In this document: piece by piece, positions 8,330 through 16,978 of the stretch
Layout of the letters: every line of letters starts with the position of its first letter
How positions within the stretch are numbered: the first letter of the stretch is position 1
From: an uncultured Coriobacteriaceae bacterium
GTDB taxonomy: Bacteria > Actinomycetota > Coriobacteriia > Coriobacteriales > Eggerthellaceae
NCBI GenBank assembly: GCA_937937585.1
Contig: CALDCB010000012.1
Span: forward strand, 62,001-126,000
Length of the DNA stretch: 64,000 nt
Direction: 5' to 3'
Program-made: the position numbers and the translations under genes
Notes under the pieces: generated by a model
Databases searched by the model: none
What the model saw: the letters and a program-made list of their open reading frames with translations, nothing else
What the model was told of the DNA's origin: nothing

Positions 8330-9502
8330 ATGGCCGATCAGGTCGATAAAAACAGCGGGGTCGGCAAAGACGCCGACCTCGCTTCACGTGTGCCCAATGT
8401 GATCTCGATTCCCGAGATCACAAGCGTTTCTGTGCCCGAAACCGAAGTCGCTGCTCCTGTTCCCGATCTTGCAAATGGCACTCCTCAGCCTGCCGATTTG
8501 CCAGGAGCTTCCGCGCCAAGCGAGGGCAGTGCCAAGGCCGTCGACCATGAGGGCGCGTCTCGCGGCGAATCCCAAGCTGCCCCTGCAGCTGCTTCCGCTG
8601 TGGCCTCCAAACTTGAAGAAACCCCAGGTGGAGGTAGCGAATTCAAGCTCGACCCCTCGCGTCCCAGCGTTAAGGACTCCGGTCGTCGCGCGAAGGTCAA
8701 GGGCAAAAGGGGCAGGAAGGGCGCTTCCGCGAAAGAGGACACCTCGAATCGGAACTCCGCTAAGGAGGGTTCTGCCAAGAGTGCTGTTCTTCGAAAGCGC
8801 TTGATTGCTGCCGGCTTGGTCGTTCTGGTTATCGCGGTTGTCGCCCTTGGTGTGTCGTGGGCGCGTTGGTGGCGCTTCGACGATGCGCAAGACATCCAAG
8901 GCCAGTGGTTTTCGGCCAACACGACGGGCACGGCGATTGTGAACGTGGACAGTGAGACGATTCGCCTTGCAAGTGATGTTGCTTATTCGTACACGTTGGA
9001 CACTACGGCGAAAACCATTCAGTACGACTTCGGCCCCATGCACGGTCAGGGTCGTTATTGGTTCTCGGATGACCGCTCGACGCTGGTTATCGCTGACGGA
9101 ACCGATTTTACGACCACGTCCACGCTGCTTGAGGATATCGCGCTGTGGTGGAAGGGCCTGTTCGCATCTATTACCGGTGCCGAGAAACCCGTTTTGCAGA
9201 GCGATAACTCGATTTGCCTTACCCGAACCGATCCAAGCGCTGCAAATGCGGCCGAAGCGGAAGCTTCCGCTAATGCGGGAATGGGTGCTGGCGCCGAAAG
9301 CGACGCGCAGAAGGTGACCGAGGCCCAGCAGAAGGCTCAGCAAGAGCAGCAGGAACGTCAGGCCCAGCTGGCGGCCCAGAAGCAAGAAGAACAGGCTTTG
9401 AATGAGGCAGTCACCGATCAGCAGCAAGATGCCGAACAGGTAGAGGCTTCGGGCGAGCCGACATCCGAGCAGCCTGCCGATAGCCAGCAAGCCGATCAGT
9501 AG
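8330..9502 (+). CDS. Single-pass membrane protein with low-complexity flanks, unknown function
   Basis: A 390-residue protein of no recognised family. A long polar N-terminal part rich in Ala, Ser, Pro and Lys (residues 1-160) precedes one membrane helix (about 163-182). A compact domain of about 120 residues follows and opens with WWRFDDAQDIQGQW, a pattern that recalls lipocalin-like or DUF-type beta domains. The last 80 residues are a Gln/Ala/Glu-rich coiled-coil-like tail. Topology is probably N-in and C-out. It starts six bases after serS with no clear Shine-Dalgarno, which suggests translational coupling. The next gene follows after seven bases, so serS and these two genes may form one transcript. 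Confidence 0.6.
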   Translation: MADQVDKNSGVGKDADLASRVPNVISIPEITSVSVPETEVAAPVPDLANGTPQPADLPGASAPSEGSAKAVDHEGASRGESQAAPAAASAVASKLEETPGGGSEFKLDPSRPSVKDSGRRAKVKGKRGRKGASAKEDTSNRNSAKEGSAKSAVLRKRLIAAGLVVLVIAVVALGVSWARWWRFDDAQDIQGQWFSANTTGTAIVNVDSETIRLASDVAYSYTLDTTAKTIQYDFGPMHGQGRYWFSDDRSTLVIADGTDFTTTSTLLEDIALWWKGLFASITGAEKPVLQSDNSICLTRTDPSAANAAEAEASANAGMGAGAESDAQKVTEAQQKAQQEQQERQAQLAAQKQEEQALNEAVTDQQQDAEQVEASGEPTSEQPADSQQADQ

Positions 9503-9509
9503 GTTTGCG

Positions 9510-9944
9510 ATGACCTGCGATTCTGGTATGAGTACCCCCACAAAGTCGATTTCGACGACGAAGATCGTCGTGCAGGATGGCCGCCTTGTTTGCGAAGTGG
9601 TCATTCCTGATCCGGCCAGGCGCTACTGCACGCCTAGGCTTGCAAACGGGGCGCGCACGGCGTTCCCCGACATCGTTAAGCACGCCTGCGTGAACGGCGT
9701 ATTCGATAAGTTCGTCACGGTTATGGATTCAACCTCGGTACCTCATTTGCTTGAGCATTTGATGATCGATATTCAGGTACACGATGATCGCGCCGAAGCA
9801 GATGCATCTTTCGTCGGCGCAACCGAGTGGCTTGACGAATCTGCCGGAACGGCACTCGTGCAGGTAAGCTTCGTTGACGATCTTTGCGCGCTGCAAGCTT
9901 TGAACAAAGCGCTTGATTTCCTGAACGCCGAGCTTTTGCGCTAA
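9510..9944 (+). CDS. Stand-alone protein resembling the N-terminal domain of cyanophycin synthetase
   Basis: A 144-residue soluble protein. The stretch HLLEHLMIDIQ, then a DE-rich segment, VQVSFVDDLCALQALNKALDFL and a short end recall the N-terminal region of cyanophycin synthetase CphA, where an EH(V/L)ALELQ helix is followed by an FEY strand and a final helix. This is recognised by eye only. The ATP-grasp and Mur-ligase parts of CphA are absent, so it cannot make cyanophycin by itself. It follows the serS-linked membrane gene by seven bases. ATG 9528 is an alternative start. Neither start has a strong ribosome site. Confidence 0.5.
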   Translation: MTCDSGMSTPTKSISTTKIVVQDGRLVCEVVIPDPARRYCTPRLANGARTAFPDIVKHACVNGVFDKFVTVMDSTSVPHLLEHLMIDIQVHDDRAEADASFVGATEWLDESAGTALVQVSFVDDLCALQALNKALDFLNAELLR

Positions 9945-10260
9945 GCGAGAGCCGACGGCGCGCTTTATTTGCTGGGCGCCAGGTGAGGTGGATGCTGGGC
10001 GGCGTCTGGTGGAATTGCCTGCGATATCTCGACAACAATTAGACGAAAGCTTGACGGTAATTGGGTGAAAAGCAACAAGTTTCCGCTGGTAGTCCAACAA
10101 AAACCAGCACGAATCAAACAGCTGTCCAACGCCGATTCATTGCCATTTCGACAGGTTTCCAACGCAAGTAAACCGATTGGTAAAACCCTGTGATTGCACG
10201 AGGTGAGCCAAGCGGACGGTGTATATAATGGGGTATCGAAATTCGTTCAAGGAGGAACTC
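9945..10260. other. Spacer of 316 bases without a supported gene
   Basis: No credible gene on either strand. It holds several CCAAC/CAACA words (10033, 10073, 10095, 10127, 10160) spaced near multiples of 11, and a lone TATAAT (10224-10229) with no good -35 box, which may serve the YtxH gene. Confidence 0.5.
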
Positions 10261-10716
10261 ATGGCTAAGTTTGGTCCTTTTATTGTAGGCGGTATCGTTG
10301 GTGCCGTTGCAGGTCTTCTGTATGCCCCCCGTGCTGGCGCTCAGACGCGTGCGCTTGTTAGTGAGAAGGTCAACGCCGTTTGGGGCGAGGCTTCCGATTT
10401 CGCGCAGTCCGCAGGTGTTGCGGCTCCTGGCGTTGTCATCCAAGATGTTGCCGCCAACGCTCAGGCTGTTGCTCAGAACGTTCAAGCCAAGGTTCAGGGC
10501 GTTGCTCAGGTTGCTCCCGAGCCCGAGCCCGTGGTTGAGGCCGACAACGACGACCTCCGCGAGAAGATCGAGGCCGCCCGCGAGCGCATCGCTGCTCAGG
10601 TAGTCAAGAACGCCGAGGAATCCCAGGCTCAGGTTGCCACCCCCATCGAGACTGCTCCGGTCGAGGCGCCTGCCGAAGTTCCCGCAGCCGAAGCCGCCAA
10701 GACCCCTGCCGAGTAG
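10261..10716 (+). CDS. YtxH-like membrane protein with Ala/Glu-rich tail
   Basis: A 151-residue protein beginning with the YtxH-type motif: a short glycine-rich hydrophobic segment (GGIVGAVAGLLYAPRAG, residues 9-25) that ends in a basic turn. YtxH proteins are small membrane or surface-associated proteins linked to stress in firmicutes; their biochemical role is unclear. The rest alternates Ala, Gln, Val and Glu with a predicted amphipathic helix (LREKIEAARERIAAQ, about 97-111) and a Pro/Glu/Ala tail. AAGGAGGAA (10249-10257) fixes ATG 10261 rather than a GTG at 10219. The PRC-barrel gene follows after 96 bases. Confidence 0.72.
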   Translation: MAKFGPFIVGGIVGAVAGLLYAPRAGAQTRALVSEKVNAVWGEASDFAQSAGVAAPGVVIQDVAANAQAVAQNVQAKVQGVAQVAPEPEPVVEADNDDLREKIEAARERIAAQVVKNAEESQAQVATPIETAPVEAPAEVPAAEAAKTPAE

Positions 10717-10812
10717 GGTCCTTGCGAACAAATTTAGAATCAAAGCGCGGTTGCCTTTCGGGGTAGCTGCGCTTTTCTCTGTTATTGAAGCCGTTGGGTG
10801 TGAGGAAAGGCT

Positions 10813-11922
10813 ATGGCCAAGCTTCTCTCGTCGAATCAAAAAATCGTTTCCACCAAGGAATACACGGGTGTCCGCGTTGTCGAGGCGCGTAAGAAGAACG
10901 ACAAGCGCATTGGCAAGGTAGGCGGCTTCGTCTTCCATCCCACCGAGAAGCGCGTTGTGGGCTTCATCGTCAAGCGCCCCGACCTGCTGCTGATGTTCCA
11001 TCGCAAGGACTCGTTCGTCGCGCTTGACGGTTTTCACATCGAAGACGGTCGCGTGATGATCAACGATGACAAGGCAGCCACCGGGAACGCGGCGGTCAAG
11101 CGTCTTGGCCTTGACTGGGACAACTGCGTGCTGTGGCTGGGCATGCCCGTTATGACCAAGTCGCAGCAGATGCTCGGCTACGTGGGCAGCGTCCTGTTCG
11201 ATATCCACACGGGTGAGGTTGAGTCGCTCGAGGTTGAAACGGGCGCTATCAACGATGCAATTGTCGGTCGCACGACCATTCCCGCGGGCATGGTGAAGGG
11301 GTTCAAACGCGGCGTTGGTGCCGAGATCGCTCCCATGGATGAGCGCGGTGCTGCGGCCGAAGTTGCCGAGTTGGGCGCCATTCTTGTTGACGACGCGGCT
11401 GCGGAAATCAAAACCGAGGGCGGCGCTGCTGCTGCAGCGGGCGAGGCAACGGCAGTTGCCGCCGATAAGGCGCGCAAGGCCGTCGACAACGCAAAGCCCA
11501 AGGTCCAAGAGGCGAAGCAGGCCACCGAAGCTGCGGTCGAAAAAGGCATTCATGCGACGGGCAAGCAAATCGGCAAGGCTCAGGGCATGTTCGGCGCATT
11601 CAAAGACGAGTACAACAAGGCCTTGAACGAAGGCTCCGGTGAAGAACCCGTCGCGCCGAAGCAGGTGGCTGCACCGAAAAAGGAAACGTCGAAATCGACC
11701 GAAAAGCCTGCTGCGAAGCCGAAGAGCGCGACGGCGTCGAAGCCCGCAGTGAAGCCTGCCTCCAAACCCGCAGCGAAAACCAGCGCAAAGCCCGCCGCGA
11801 AGAAGGCGACTTCGAAGCCGTCCGATGACGTGGCGAAAAGCATCGGCCAGCACCTTGGCAAAACCAAGGGCATGTTCGCGGCCTTCAAGGAAGAGTTCGA
11901 CAAGGCAAGCAAAGAGGACTAA
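10813..11922 (+). CDS. PRC-barrel protein with histone H1-like Lys/Ala/Pro tail
   Basis: A 369-residue protein. Two PRC-barrel-like domains are visible at about residues 12-80 and 95-165 (KRIGKVGGFVF and MLGYVGSVLFD start matching strands). PRC barrels are small beta domains found in RimM and photosynthetic reaction centre H subunits that mediate protein or RNA contacts. The C-terminal half is Ala-rich coil plus a KPAAKP-type repeat tract (about 295-340) like histone H1 tails. The motif GKxxGKxxGMFxAFKxEF/Y appears twice, near 250 and again at the very C-terminus. AGGAAAGG before ATG 10813 fixes the start. It may bind nucleic acid or the envelope; function is unknown. Confidence 0.7.
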   Translation: MAKLLSSNQKIVSTKEYTGVRVVEARKKNDKRIGKVGGFVFHPTEKRVVGFIVKRPDLLLMFHRKDSFVALDGFHIEDGRVMINDDKAATGNAAVKRLGLDWDNCVLWLGMPVMTKSQQMLGYVGSVLFDIHTGEVESLEVETGAINDAIVGRTTIPAGMVKGFKRGVGAEIAPMDERGAAAEVAELGAILVDDAAAEIKTEGGAAAAAGEATAVAADKARKAVDNAKPKVQEAKQATEAAVEKGIHATGKQIGKAQGMFGAFKDEYNKALNEGSGEEPVAPKQVAAPKKETSKSTEKPAAKPKSATASKPAVKPASKPAAKTSAKPAAKKATSKPSDDVAKSIGQHLGKTKGMFAAFKEEFDKASKED

Positions 11923-12160
11923 TCGCTGGTCGCTTGGCTTGCTTGCGGTTGGGGCGGCGGTTCCTTTGGTTTGACTTGGCGTTGGCGCGGTGTGGCAGAT
12001 TCGTTTGAGACGCGAAAGAATTTGCTTGCGGGTTGGCGGTGGTTTTAGGCGGGCTGTTGGATTTTGCCGACGAGCTTGCCCTTTCATGACGGATTGATTG
12101 CAGAATCCCACAGATTCATACGTTGTGAGTATCATGTCCTTGTCGTCATAGGAGGGCATT
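11923..12160. other. Spacer of 238 bases before the TM2 gene
   Basis: No gene or terminator with a clear T run is seen. It contains GTTGG at 11948 and 11981 (33 bases apart) and a GCTGTTGGATT word near 12054, similar to the 11-base words in other spacers. Confidence 0.4.
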
Positions 12161-12694
12161 ATGGCTAACGATAAGGATGGATACTGGCAGGGGATGTATA
12201 CCCCGCCGTCAAACGGGCAGGCGAATCCGTCGCAGGTTTCTTCTCAGCCCGAGCCGCCGTCCGGTTTCGACTCTTCGCAGCAGTGGCAATCGCCTAATGG
12301 GCAAACTGGCCCGCAGTCTTATCAAAATGCCTACCAGCAGCCCAACCAACAGGCTAATTACCAACAGTCTAATTACCAGCAACCTGGTTATCAACAGCCG
12401 GGCTACCAGCAGCCTTACGGTCAACCGTACGGTCAGGTAGCTCCCAAAGACCACATCGCTGCGGCATTGCTGGCTATCTTCTTGGGAACGCTTGGCATTC
12501 ACAAGTTCTATCTGGGCTATAACCAAGCGGGCTTCATCATGTTGGCAGTCAGCATTTTGGGAAGCCTGTTCACCTTCGGTTTGGCGGCTATGGTCATGGG
12601 CCTTATCGCCTTCATCGAAGGCATCATCTATCTGGTGAAAAGCCAACAGGAATTCGACTCGATTTACGTTTACAACAAGAAGGAATGGTTCTGA
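12161..12694 (+). CDS. TM2-domain membrane protein with Gln/Asn/Tyr-rich head
   Basis: A 177-residue protein. Residues 1-90 are a flexible Gln/Asn/Pro/Tyr-rich stretch with repeated YQQP units. Residues 96-165 form a TM2 domain: two membrane helices joined by a short turn, with the typical lead-in FLGTLGIHKFYLGY. TM2 proteins are small and widespread, and their bacterial role is not settled. The start is fixed by AGGAGGG (12150-12156). The stop codon lies inside its own terminator hairpin. It stands alone. Confidence 0.85.
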   Translation: MANDKDGYWQGMYTPPSNGQANPSQVSSQPEPPSGFDSSQQWQSPNGQTGPQSYQNAYQQPNQQANYQQSNYQQPGYQQPGYQQPYGQPYGQVAPKDHIAAALLAIFLGTLGIHKFYLGYNQAGFIMLAVSILGSLFTFGLAAMVMGLIAFIEGIIYLVKSQQEFDSIYVYNKKEWF

Positions 12695-12712
12695 CGAACC
12701 GTTCCTTCTTTT
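12677..12712 (+). terminator. Terminator overlapping the TM2 gene stop codon
   Basis: AAGAAGGAA.GGTTC (12677-12691) pairs with GAACC.TTCCTTCTTTT (12696-12712). The loop holds the TGA stop, so the last six codons form the stem. Confidence 0.85.
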
Positions 12713-12988
12713 GATTTCGGCCCCGGCGGGTACAACGGCGGCTCGATCATGACGGGTGCGGAGTCTTTCGGGCTCGCTGGTGCGACGGCGCGAGCCTGTG
12801 GCTGCGATGACGCAAGCTCGCTGACGCGTCAATGCGACGACGTATCCCGCAGTCGTTCGGTCAAAAGCCGCCGACCGTTTCGTCTGGCGATGCTCCCCAA
12901 AGGGTCTATCGCTTGCACTGAACTATTCGGTACAATAAGAAATGCCGTGCGTTAGCAGGCAAACCACTCACTCTCTTAGGAGGAAAAT

Positions 12989-13927
12989 ATGCCAACCATC
13001 ACTCGCGATCAGGTTAAGGTGCCGGTAGACGTCTCTCCGGAAATGCGCGATGTGTATATCGAGAACTACATGAAGGCGACCTGCGGTACCGGCCGTCTGA
13101 TGCTGTTCGCATGCGACCAGAAGGTCGAGCATCTCAACAAGGACTTTTATGGTGAGGGCATCGACATCTCCGACAGCGATCCTCAGCACCTGTTCGACAT
13201 CGCCGAGCAGGGCACCATCGGTGTCATGGCTGCTCAGCGTGGCCTGGTTGCCATGTACGGCGCCGATCATCCCGAGATCAACTACCTGGTCAAGATGAAC
13301 TCCAAGACCAACCTGGTCAAGACCGCTCAGAGCGATCCGTATTCTACGCAGCTGCACGACCTCGAGGCTGTTCTGGCCATGCGCGAGAACGGCGTGAACA
13401 TCGTCGGTCTTGGCTACACCATCTACCTGGGCAGCGAGTACGAATCCACGATGATGGCCGAAGCTGGCCAGCTCATCGCCGAGGCTCACGAAGAGGGCCT
13501 GCTTGTTGTCCTGTGGATTTACCCGCGCGGCGCCGCCGTCACCGACGAGAAGGCTCCCGAGCTTATCGCTGGCGCTGCCGGCGTTGCCTTGTGCCTGGGC
13601 GCCGACTTCGTCAAGGTCAATCCGCCCGCAGCCATCGAGGGTCAGACTTCTGCCGAGGGCTTGGCTATCGCCTCCCGCGCTGCCGGCCGCACCGGCCTGG
13701 TTTGCGCTGGCGGTTCCAAGGCCGACGCTCACGACTTCCTTACCAGCCTGCATGACCAGATCCACATCGGCGGTGCTTGCGGCAACGCAACCGGTCGTAA
13801 CATCCACATGCGTTCCACCGAGGAAGCCGTTCGCCTTACCAAGGCAATCAGCGCCATCACCTTGGCCGACTACTCCGTCGAGGACGCCGAGGCTGTCTTC
13901 AACGGCGAGAAGGACTTCACCCTGTAG
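12989..13927 (+). CDS. Class I fructose-bisphosphate aldolase, archaeal (DhnA/FbaB) type
   Basis: A 312-residue cytoplasmic aldolase of the DeoC/FbaB superfamily, which cleaves fructose 1,6-bisphosphate to two trioses through a Schiff base. Lys209 in GADFVKVNPP is the expected Schiff-base lysine. Other marks are ACDQKVEH near the N-terminus for the phosphate site and CAGGSK late in the barrel. Class I archaeal-type enzymes are metal-independent and common in anaerobes. A very good AGGAGGAAAA stands before ATG 12989, in line with high expression. It is a single gene with its own terminator. A related activity such as 2-amino-3,7-dideoxy-heptulosonate synthase (the AroA' branch) cannot be excluded without a tree. 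Confidence 0.85.
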   Translation: MPTITRDQVKVPVDVSPEMRDVYIENYMKATCGTGRLMLFACDQKVEHLNKDFYGEGIDISDSDPQHLFDIAEQGTIGVMAAQRGLVAMYGADHPEINYLVKMNSKTNLVKTAQSDPYSTQLHDLEAVLAMRENGVNIVGLGYTIYLGSEYESTMMAEAGQLIAEAHEEGLLVVLWIYPRGAAVTDEKAPELIAGAAGVALCLGADFVKVNPPAAIEGQTSAEGLAIASRAAGRTGLVCAGGSKADAHDFLTSLHDQIHIGGACGNATGRNIHMRSTEEAVRLTKAISAITLADYSVEDAEAVFNGEKDFTL

Positions 13928-13966
13928 TTCTTCTCTTGTGATGATTCGCAAAGCGCTTCAACCATT

Positions 13967-13994
13967 AAGGAGCTGCCTTCGGGTGGCTCCTTTT
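13967..13994 (+). terminator. Terminator of the aldolase gene
   Basis: AAGGAGC (13967-13973) pairs with GCTCCTT (13986-13992) and runs into TTTT. Inner TGCC/GGGT bases can extend it. Confidence 0.8.
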
Positions 13995-14183
13995 GGTTTC
14001 CTGAAAGTTGCACGTTTGTAAAAAATGTTCGAAATACGCCGCAGAAACAAGGAGATGGGGCGCATCCCGTTGAATTGGAGTTAATCGGGGGTAAACTAAC
14101 AATCCCGATGTGAATACGTAACGGTTCCGTTACAAGGGCGTCATTGGAACAAGAAAAGCGAAGGGCCAAAAAGCCTGCGCTTG

Positions 14184-14226
14184 CCATACCGCAGCAATTT
14201 CTCACCCCGAAATAATTGCGGTATGG
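14184..14226. promoter_or_regulatory. Inverted repeat upstream of the cstA operon
   Basis: CCATACCGC.CAATT (from 14184) and AATTGCGGTATGG (14214-14226) are complementary apart from a three-base bulge, around a 14-base centre. It lies about 75 bases before the likely start of the first gene, in the 306-base spacer 13995-14300, where no other gene is seen. It could be an operator or a leader hairpin controlling the cstA pair. Confidence 0.5.
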
Positions 14227-14300
14227 ACGATGTCTCCTTAGTGAATCGCGCAGATTCATCTCGACGATGCTTGTGCAATCAGAGAGAGGCTGGTTCAGCG

Positions 14301-14822
14301 TTGTCTTCGACGAAAGACAACGTGCTTAACAGCTTGCTTGCCGCGCACGAGGCGTGGTTCGACGTCAGTCGCAACCAGGAATTCGCGGGCAGGGTGTTTC
14401 CCGGTTATGCGGAGTTCCACACGCGTGGCGAGCAATATGTGCTGGTTAAGCGCGCGAAACTTTGGGAAGTCGCTTCCCATGAGTATATCTTCTTCGCCGA
14501 GAGCGATCACCTTACTGCACCCGAGGTCTCCGAGCTCATCGAGTTCGTGAAAACCCGGGGCATCAAAAAGGTGAACCCCGATGAGCCAAACCACATGCAA
14601 AGCTTCATCTCGTTGGTCGTCATAACCGACGCCGCCGATGACGAGGCTTTGAAAATCGCCCGCAGAGCAAGGTTCCGCAAGAACTTCAAGCTGGGCCTGA
14701 ACGGTTGGGCTGACCTTCGTGTTGCCATTCTTGACCTGAAAAGCGCAAGCGTCATCACCAACGCCATGGGCAAAGAGATGAAGAAGACGCTGGAAAGCAA
14801 TTTGCAGGCTTCTCTTTCTTGA
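14301..14822 (+). CDS. Conserved-looking hypothetical protein upstream of cstA
   Basis: A 173-residue soluble protein if started at TTG 14301, which has GAGAGAGG 11 bases before it. The frame stays open 40 codons further upstream, but that part overlaps the inverted repeat and looks noncoding. I recognise no family. It is a mixed alpha/beta protein with HEAWFDV near the N-terminus, a central FVKTRGIKKVNPDEPNH, ARRARFRKNFKLGLNGWADL, and an amphipathic end. The last gene-to-gene gap before cstA is only 41 bases, so the two are almost surely cotranscribed and may act in the same starvation response (inference). Confidence 0.6.
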   Translation: MSSTKDNVLNSLLAAHEAWFDVSRNQEFAGRVFPGYAEFHTRGEQYVLVKRAKLWEVASHEYIFFAESDHLTAPEVSELIEFVKTRGIKKVNPDEPNHMQSFISLVVITDAADDEALKIARRARFRKNFKLGLNGWADLRVAILDLKSASVITNAMGKEMKKTLESNLQASLS

Positions 14823-14863
14823 TGCCCTGACGCCAGAACAGGTTTAAGGAAGGAACATCAACC

Positions 14864-16639
14864 ATGAACGCAATGATCTTGCTGATCGTTTGCGCCGCGA
14901 TCCTCATCTGCGGATACATCTTCTACGGAGGATGGCTCGCGAAGCAGTGGGGCGTCGATCCGAATCGTCCCACACCGGCTCACGAATACGAGGACGGCGT
15001 GGATTACGTCCCCGCTCCTCCGTATGTCGTTTTGGGCCACCATTTCTCGTCCATTGCAGGCGCCGGTCCCATTAACGGCCCTATTCAGGCCGCTGTTTTC
15101 GGCTGGGTCCCTGTTGTGCTATGGGTGCTGATCGGCGGCATTTTCTTTGGTGCCATGCACGACTTCGGCGCGCTGTTCGCCTCGATCCGCCACAAGGGCC
15201 ATACGCTTGCGTCGATTATCGAGGAGAACATTGACGAGTCGGCGAAGAGGCTGTTCTGCATCTTCTCGTATCTCACGCTGCTGCTGGTGGTTGCTGCGTT
15301 CTCGTCCATCGTCGCGAACACGTTCGCTTCTACGCTCGCTAAGCCAAGCGTGGCGAATGAACAGACCGCGTCGATTTCCATTCTGTTTATTGTCGCTGCT
15401 ATTATCTGGGGCCTGCTGACGCGTGGCCGTAAGCTTCCGGCTGCTTTGAACATCGGCATGGCCATTGTCGTGATCGTGGCGGTAGTCGCCATTGGCTTCA
15501 ACTTCCATCCGTTCCAGTTCGACTACAACACGTGGATGATCGTCATTGGCGTGTACATTTTGGCTGCGTCTGTCGCGCCGGTCTGGATTCTCCTTCAGCC
15601 GCGTGATTACCTGTCCAGCTATCTGTTGTACGGCATGATCGCCCTTGCTGCGTTCGCCGTTCTTGGCGCTGGCGTGGTTGGTGCCGTTGACAACCTGCAG
15701 ATCCCTGCGTTCACGGGTTTCTTCGCCACCAATCAAGCGTACGACGTTGCCACGGGTGCTGCCATTGTGGATGAAACCGGCAAGGCTGTTATCAACAAAG
15801 CTGCCCAGGGCGGTTTCTTGTTCCCGGCTTTGTTCGTCACCATTGCATGCGGCGCGATTTCGGGCTTCCACAGCTTGGTTGCGTCGGGCACCACGTCCAA
15901 GCAGATCGACAAGGAAGGCCAAGCTCAGCCCATCGCTTACGGCGGCATGCTGATCGAGTGCCTGCTTGCCGTTATCTCGCTGTGCGCTGTCGGCTTCGTG
16001 TGGGCCAAGTACGCAGCAGGCGGGTTCGCTTCGCCGACGCAGGTTTTCGCTCAGGGCCTTTCCCAAATGCTGGGCTGCATTCCGGGTTTGGCGGCGACCG
16101 AGGATATCGCGTATTCACTGCTTATCCTTGCGATTTCGGTGTTCTGCCTGACTTCGCTTGATACGGCCACGCGTCTTGCTCGTTACATGTTCCAAGAGCT
16201 GTGGACGCCCGAGGGGAAGACCCTCGACCAGCTGACCGGCGTGCACAAATTCTTCGCCAACCAGTGGGTTGCCACCATCGTGACGGTTGTTATCGGCGTG
16301 GTGCTGGGCCTTACGGGTTACACGCTGATTTGGCCGCTGTTCGGTGCGGCTAATCAGCTGCTGGCCGCACTGGCGCTGCTTTCGGTTTGCGCATGGCTTG
16401 GCAATGCGGGCCGCAACAACAAGATGTTCTACATCCCGATGGTGTTCATGATGCTGGTTACCTGCACCTCGCTGTGCATGACTGTGCAGGCGAAGTTCGT
16501 GGCGCTGATTGGCGGCGCGATCACGGTTGCGAATGTGCTCCAGTTCGGTTTGGGCATCGCGCTGCTTGTTCTGTCCGTCGTTCTCGCAGTTAAGGCTGCC
16601 AAGGTGATCTTCAAAAAGAAGGATGCTGCTGCAGCGTAG
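14864..16639 (+). CDS. cstA: CstA-family peptide/pyruvate transporter (carbon starvation protein)
   Basis: A 591-residue membrane protein with about 15-16 hydrophobic segments. Members take up peptides or pyruvate during carbon limitation. The N-terminal region carries CstA marks: GGWLAKQWGVDPNRPTP, GHHFSSIAGAGPINGP, and later HSLVASGTTSKQ. The length agrees with the shorter gram-positive type. The start ATG 14864 has AAGGAAGGA eight bases before it. It forms an apparent two-gene operon with the hypothetical gene at 14301. The nearby dipeptidase (16979) would fit peptide use but is separated by a minus-strand tRNA. Confidence 0.92.
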   Translation: MNAMILLIVCAAILICGYIFYGGWLAKQWGVDPNRPTPAHEYEDGVDYVPAPPYVVLGHHFSSIAGAGPINGPIQAAVFGWVPVVLWVLIGGIFFGAMHDFGALFASIRHKGHTLASIIEENIDESAKRLFCIFSYLTLLLVVAAFSSIVANTFASTLAKPSVANEQTASISILFIVAAIIWGLLTRGRKLPAALNIGMAIVVIVAVVAIGFNFHPFQFDYNTWMIVIGVYILAASVAPVWILLQPRDYLSSYLLYGMIALAAFAVLGAGVVGAVDNLQIPAFTGFFATNQAYDVATGAAIVDETGKAVINKAAQGGFLFPALFVTIACGAISGFHSLVASGTTSKQIDKEGQAQPIAYGGMLIECLLAVISLCAVGFVWAKYAAGGFASPTQVFAQGLSQMLGCIPGLAATEDIAYSLLILAISVFCLTSLDTATRLARYMFQELWTPEGKTLDQLTGVHKFFANQWVATIVTVVIGVVLGLTGYTLIWPLFGAANQLLAALALLSVCAWLGNAGRNNKMFYIPMVFMMLVTCTSLCMTVQAKFVALIGGAITVANVLQFGLGIALLVLSVVLAVKAAKVIFKKKDAAAA

Positions 16640-16750
16640 CTGCGGTAGCGTGACGGCCGTTGGCCTTCGGCTGCGGAAATAGGTTCAAGGACGGCGTCTG
16701 GGCTTCCAGGCGCCGTTTCTTTGTTAGGCGATATTCGTGCGTGAAAAGAA

Positions 16751-16788
16751 AAAATCGGCTGACCGGGTTTCCGATCAGCCGATTTCTT
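16751..16788 (-). terminator. Terminator of tRNA-Leu(CAA)
   Basis: AATCGGCTGA (16753-16762) pairs with TCAGCCGATT (16775-16784). On the minus strand it ends in TTTTTTC. Confidence 0.8.
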
Positions 16789-16796
16789 GTTTGGAA

Positions 16797-16880
16797 TGGT
16801 GCCCGAGGCGAGAGTCGAACTCGCACGTCTTTCGACAACGGTTTTTGAGACCGCCGCGTCTGCCATTCCGCCACTCGGGC
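16797..16880 (-). tRNA. tRNA-Leu(CAA)
   Basis: Minus-strand 84-base class II tRNA. The acceptor GCCCGAG pairs with CTCGGGC, the discriminator is A and CCA is encoded. The loop CTCAAAA gives anticodon CAA for TTG codons. A long variable arm is present. It lies between cstA and the dipeptidase gene. Confidence 0.95.
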
Positions 16881-16890
16881 GCAGCAATCG

Positions 16891-16919
16891 ATTATAGCGG
16901 AACAATTTGCATGCGTCGA
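16891..16919 (-). promoter_or_regulatory. Promoter of tRNA-Leu(CAA)
   Basis: On the minus strand TCGACG (16914-16919), 17 bases and a perfect TATAAT (16891-16896) precede the tRNA. Confidence 0.6.
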
Positions 16920-16978
16920 GAGAACACCACATACGTGCTAGGATTATGCAGAAATGCGGTTTGAAAAAGGAGCACGCT

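Noticed and set aside
10114..12159. A 681-codon open frame on the minus strand
   Set aside because: It runs antisense over the YtxH and PRC-barrel genes, has no ribosome site and its residue mix is the reverse reading of Ala/Lys-rich codons.
12901..12988. TTGCAC plus TACAAT as promoter of the aldolase gene
   Set aside because: The spacing is only 12 bases, too short for a sigma-70-type promoter.
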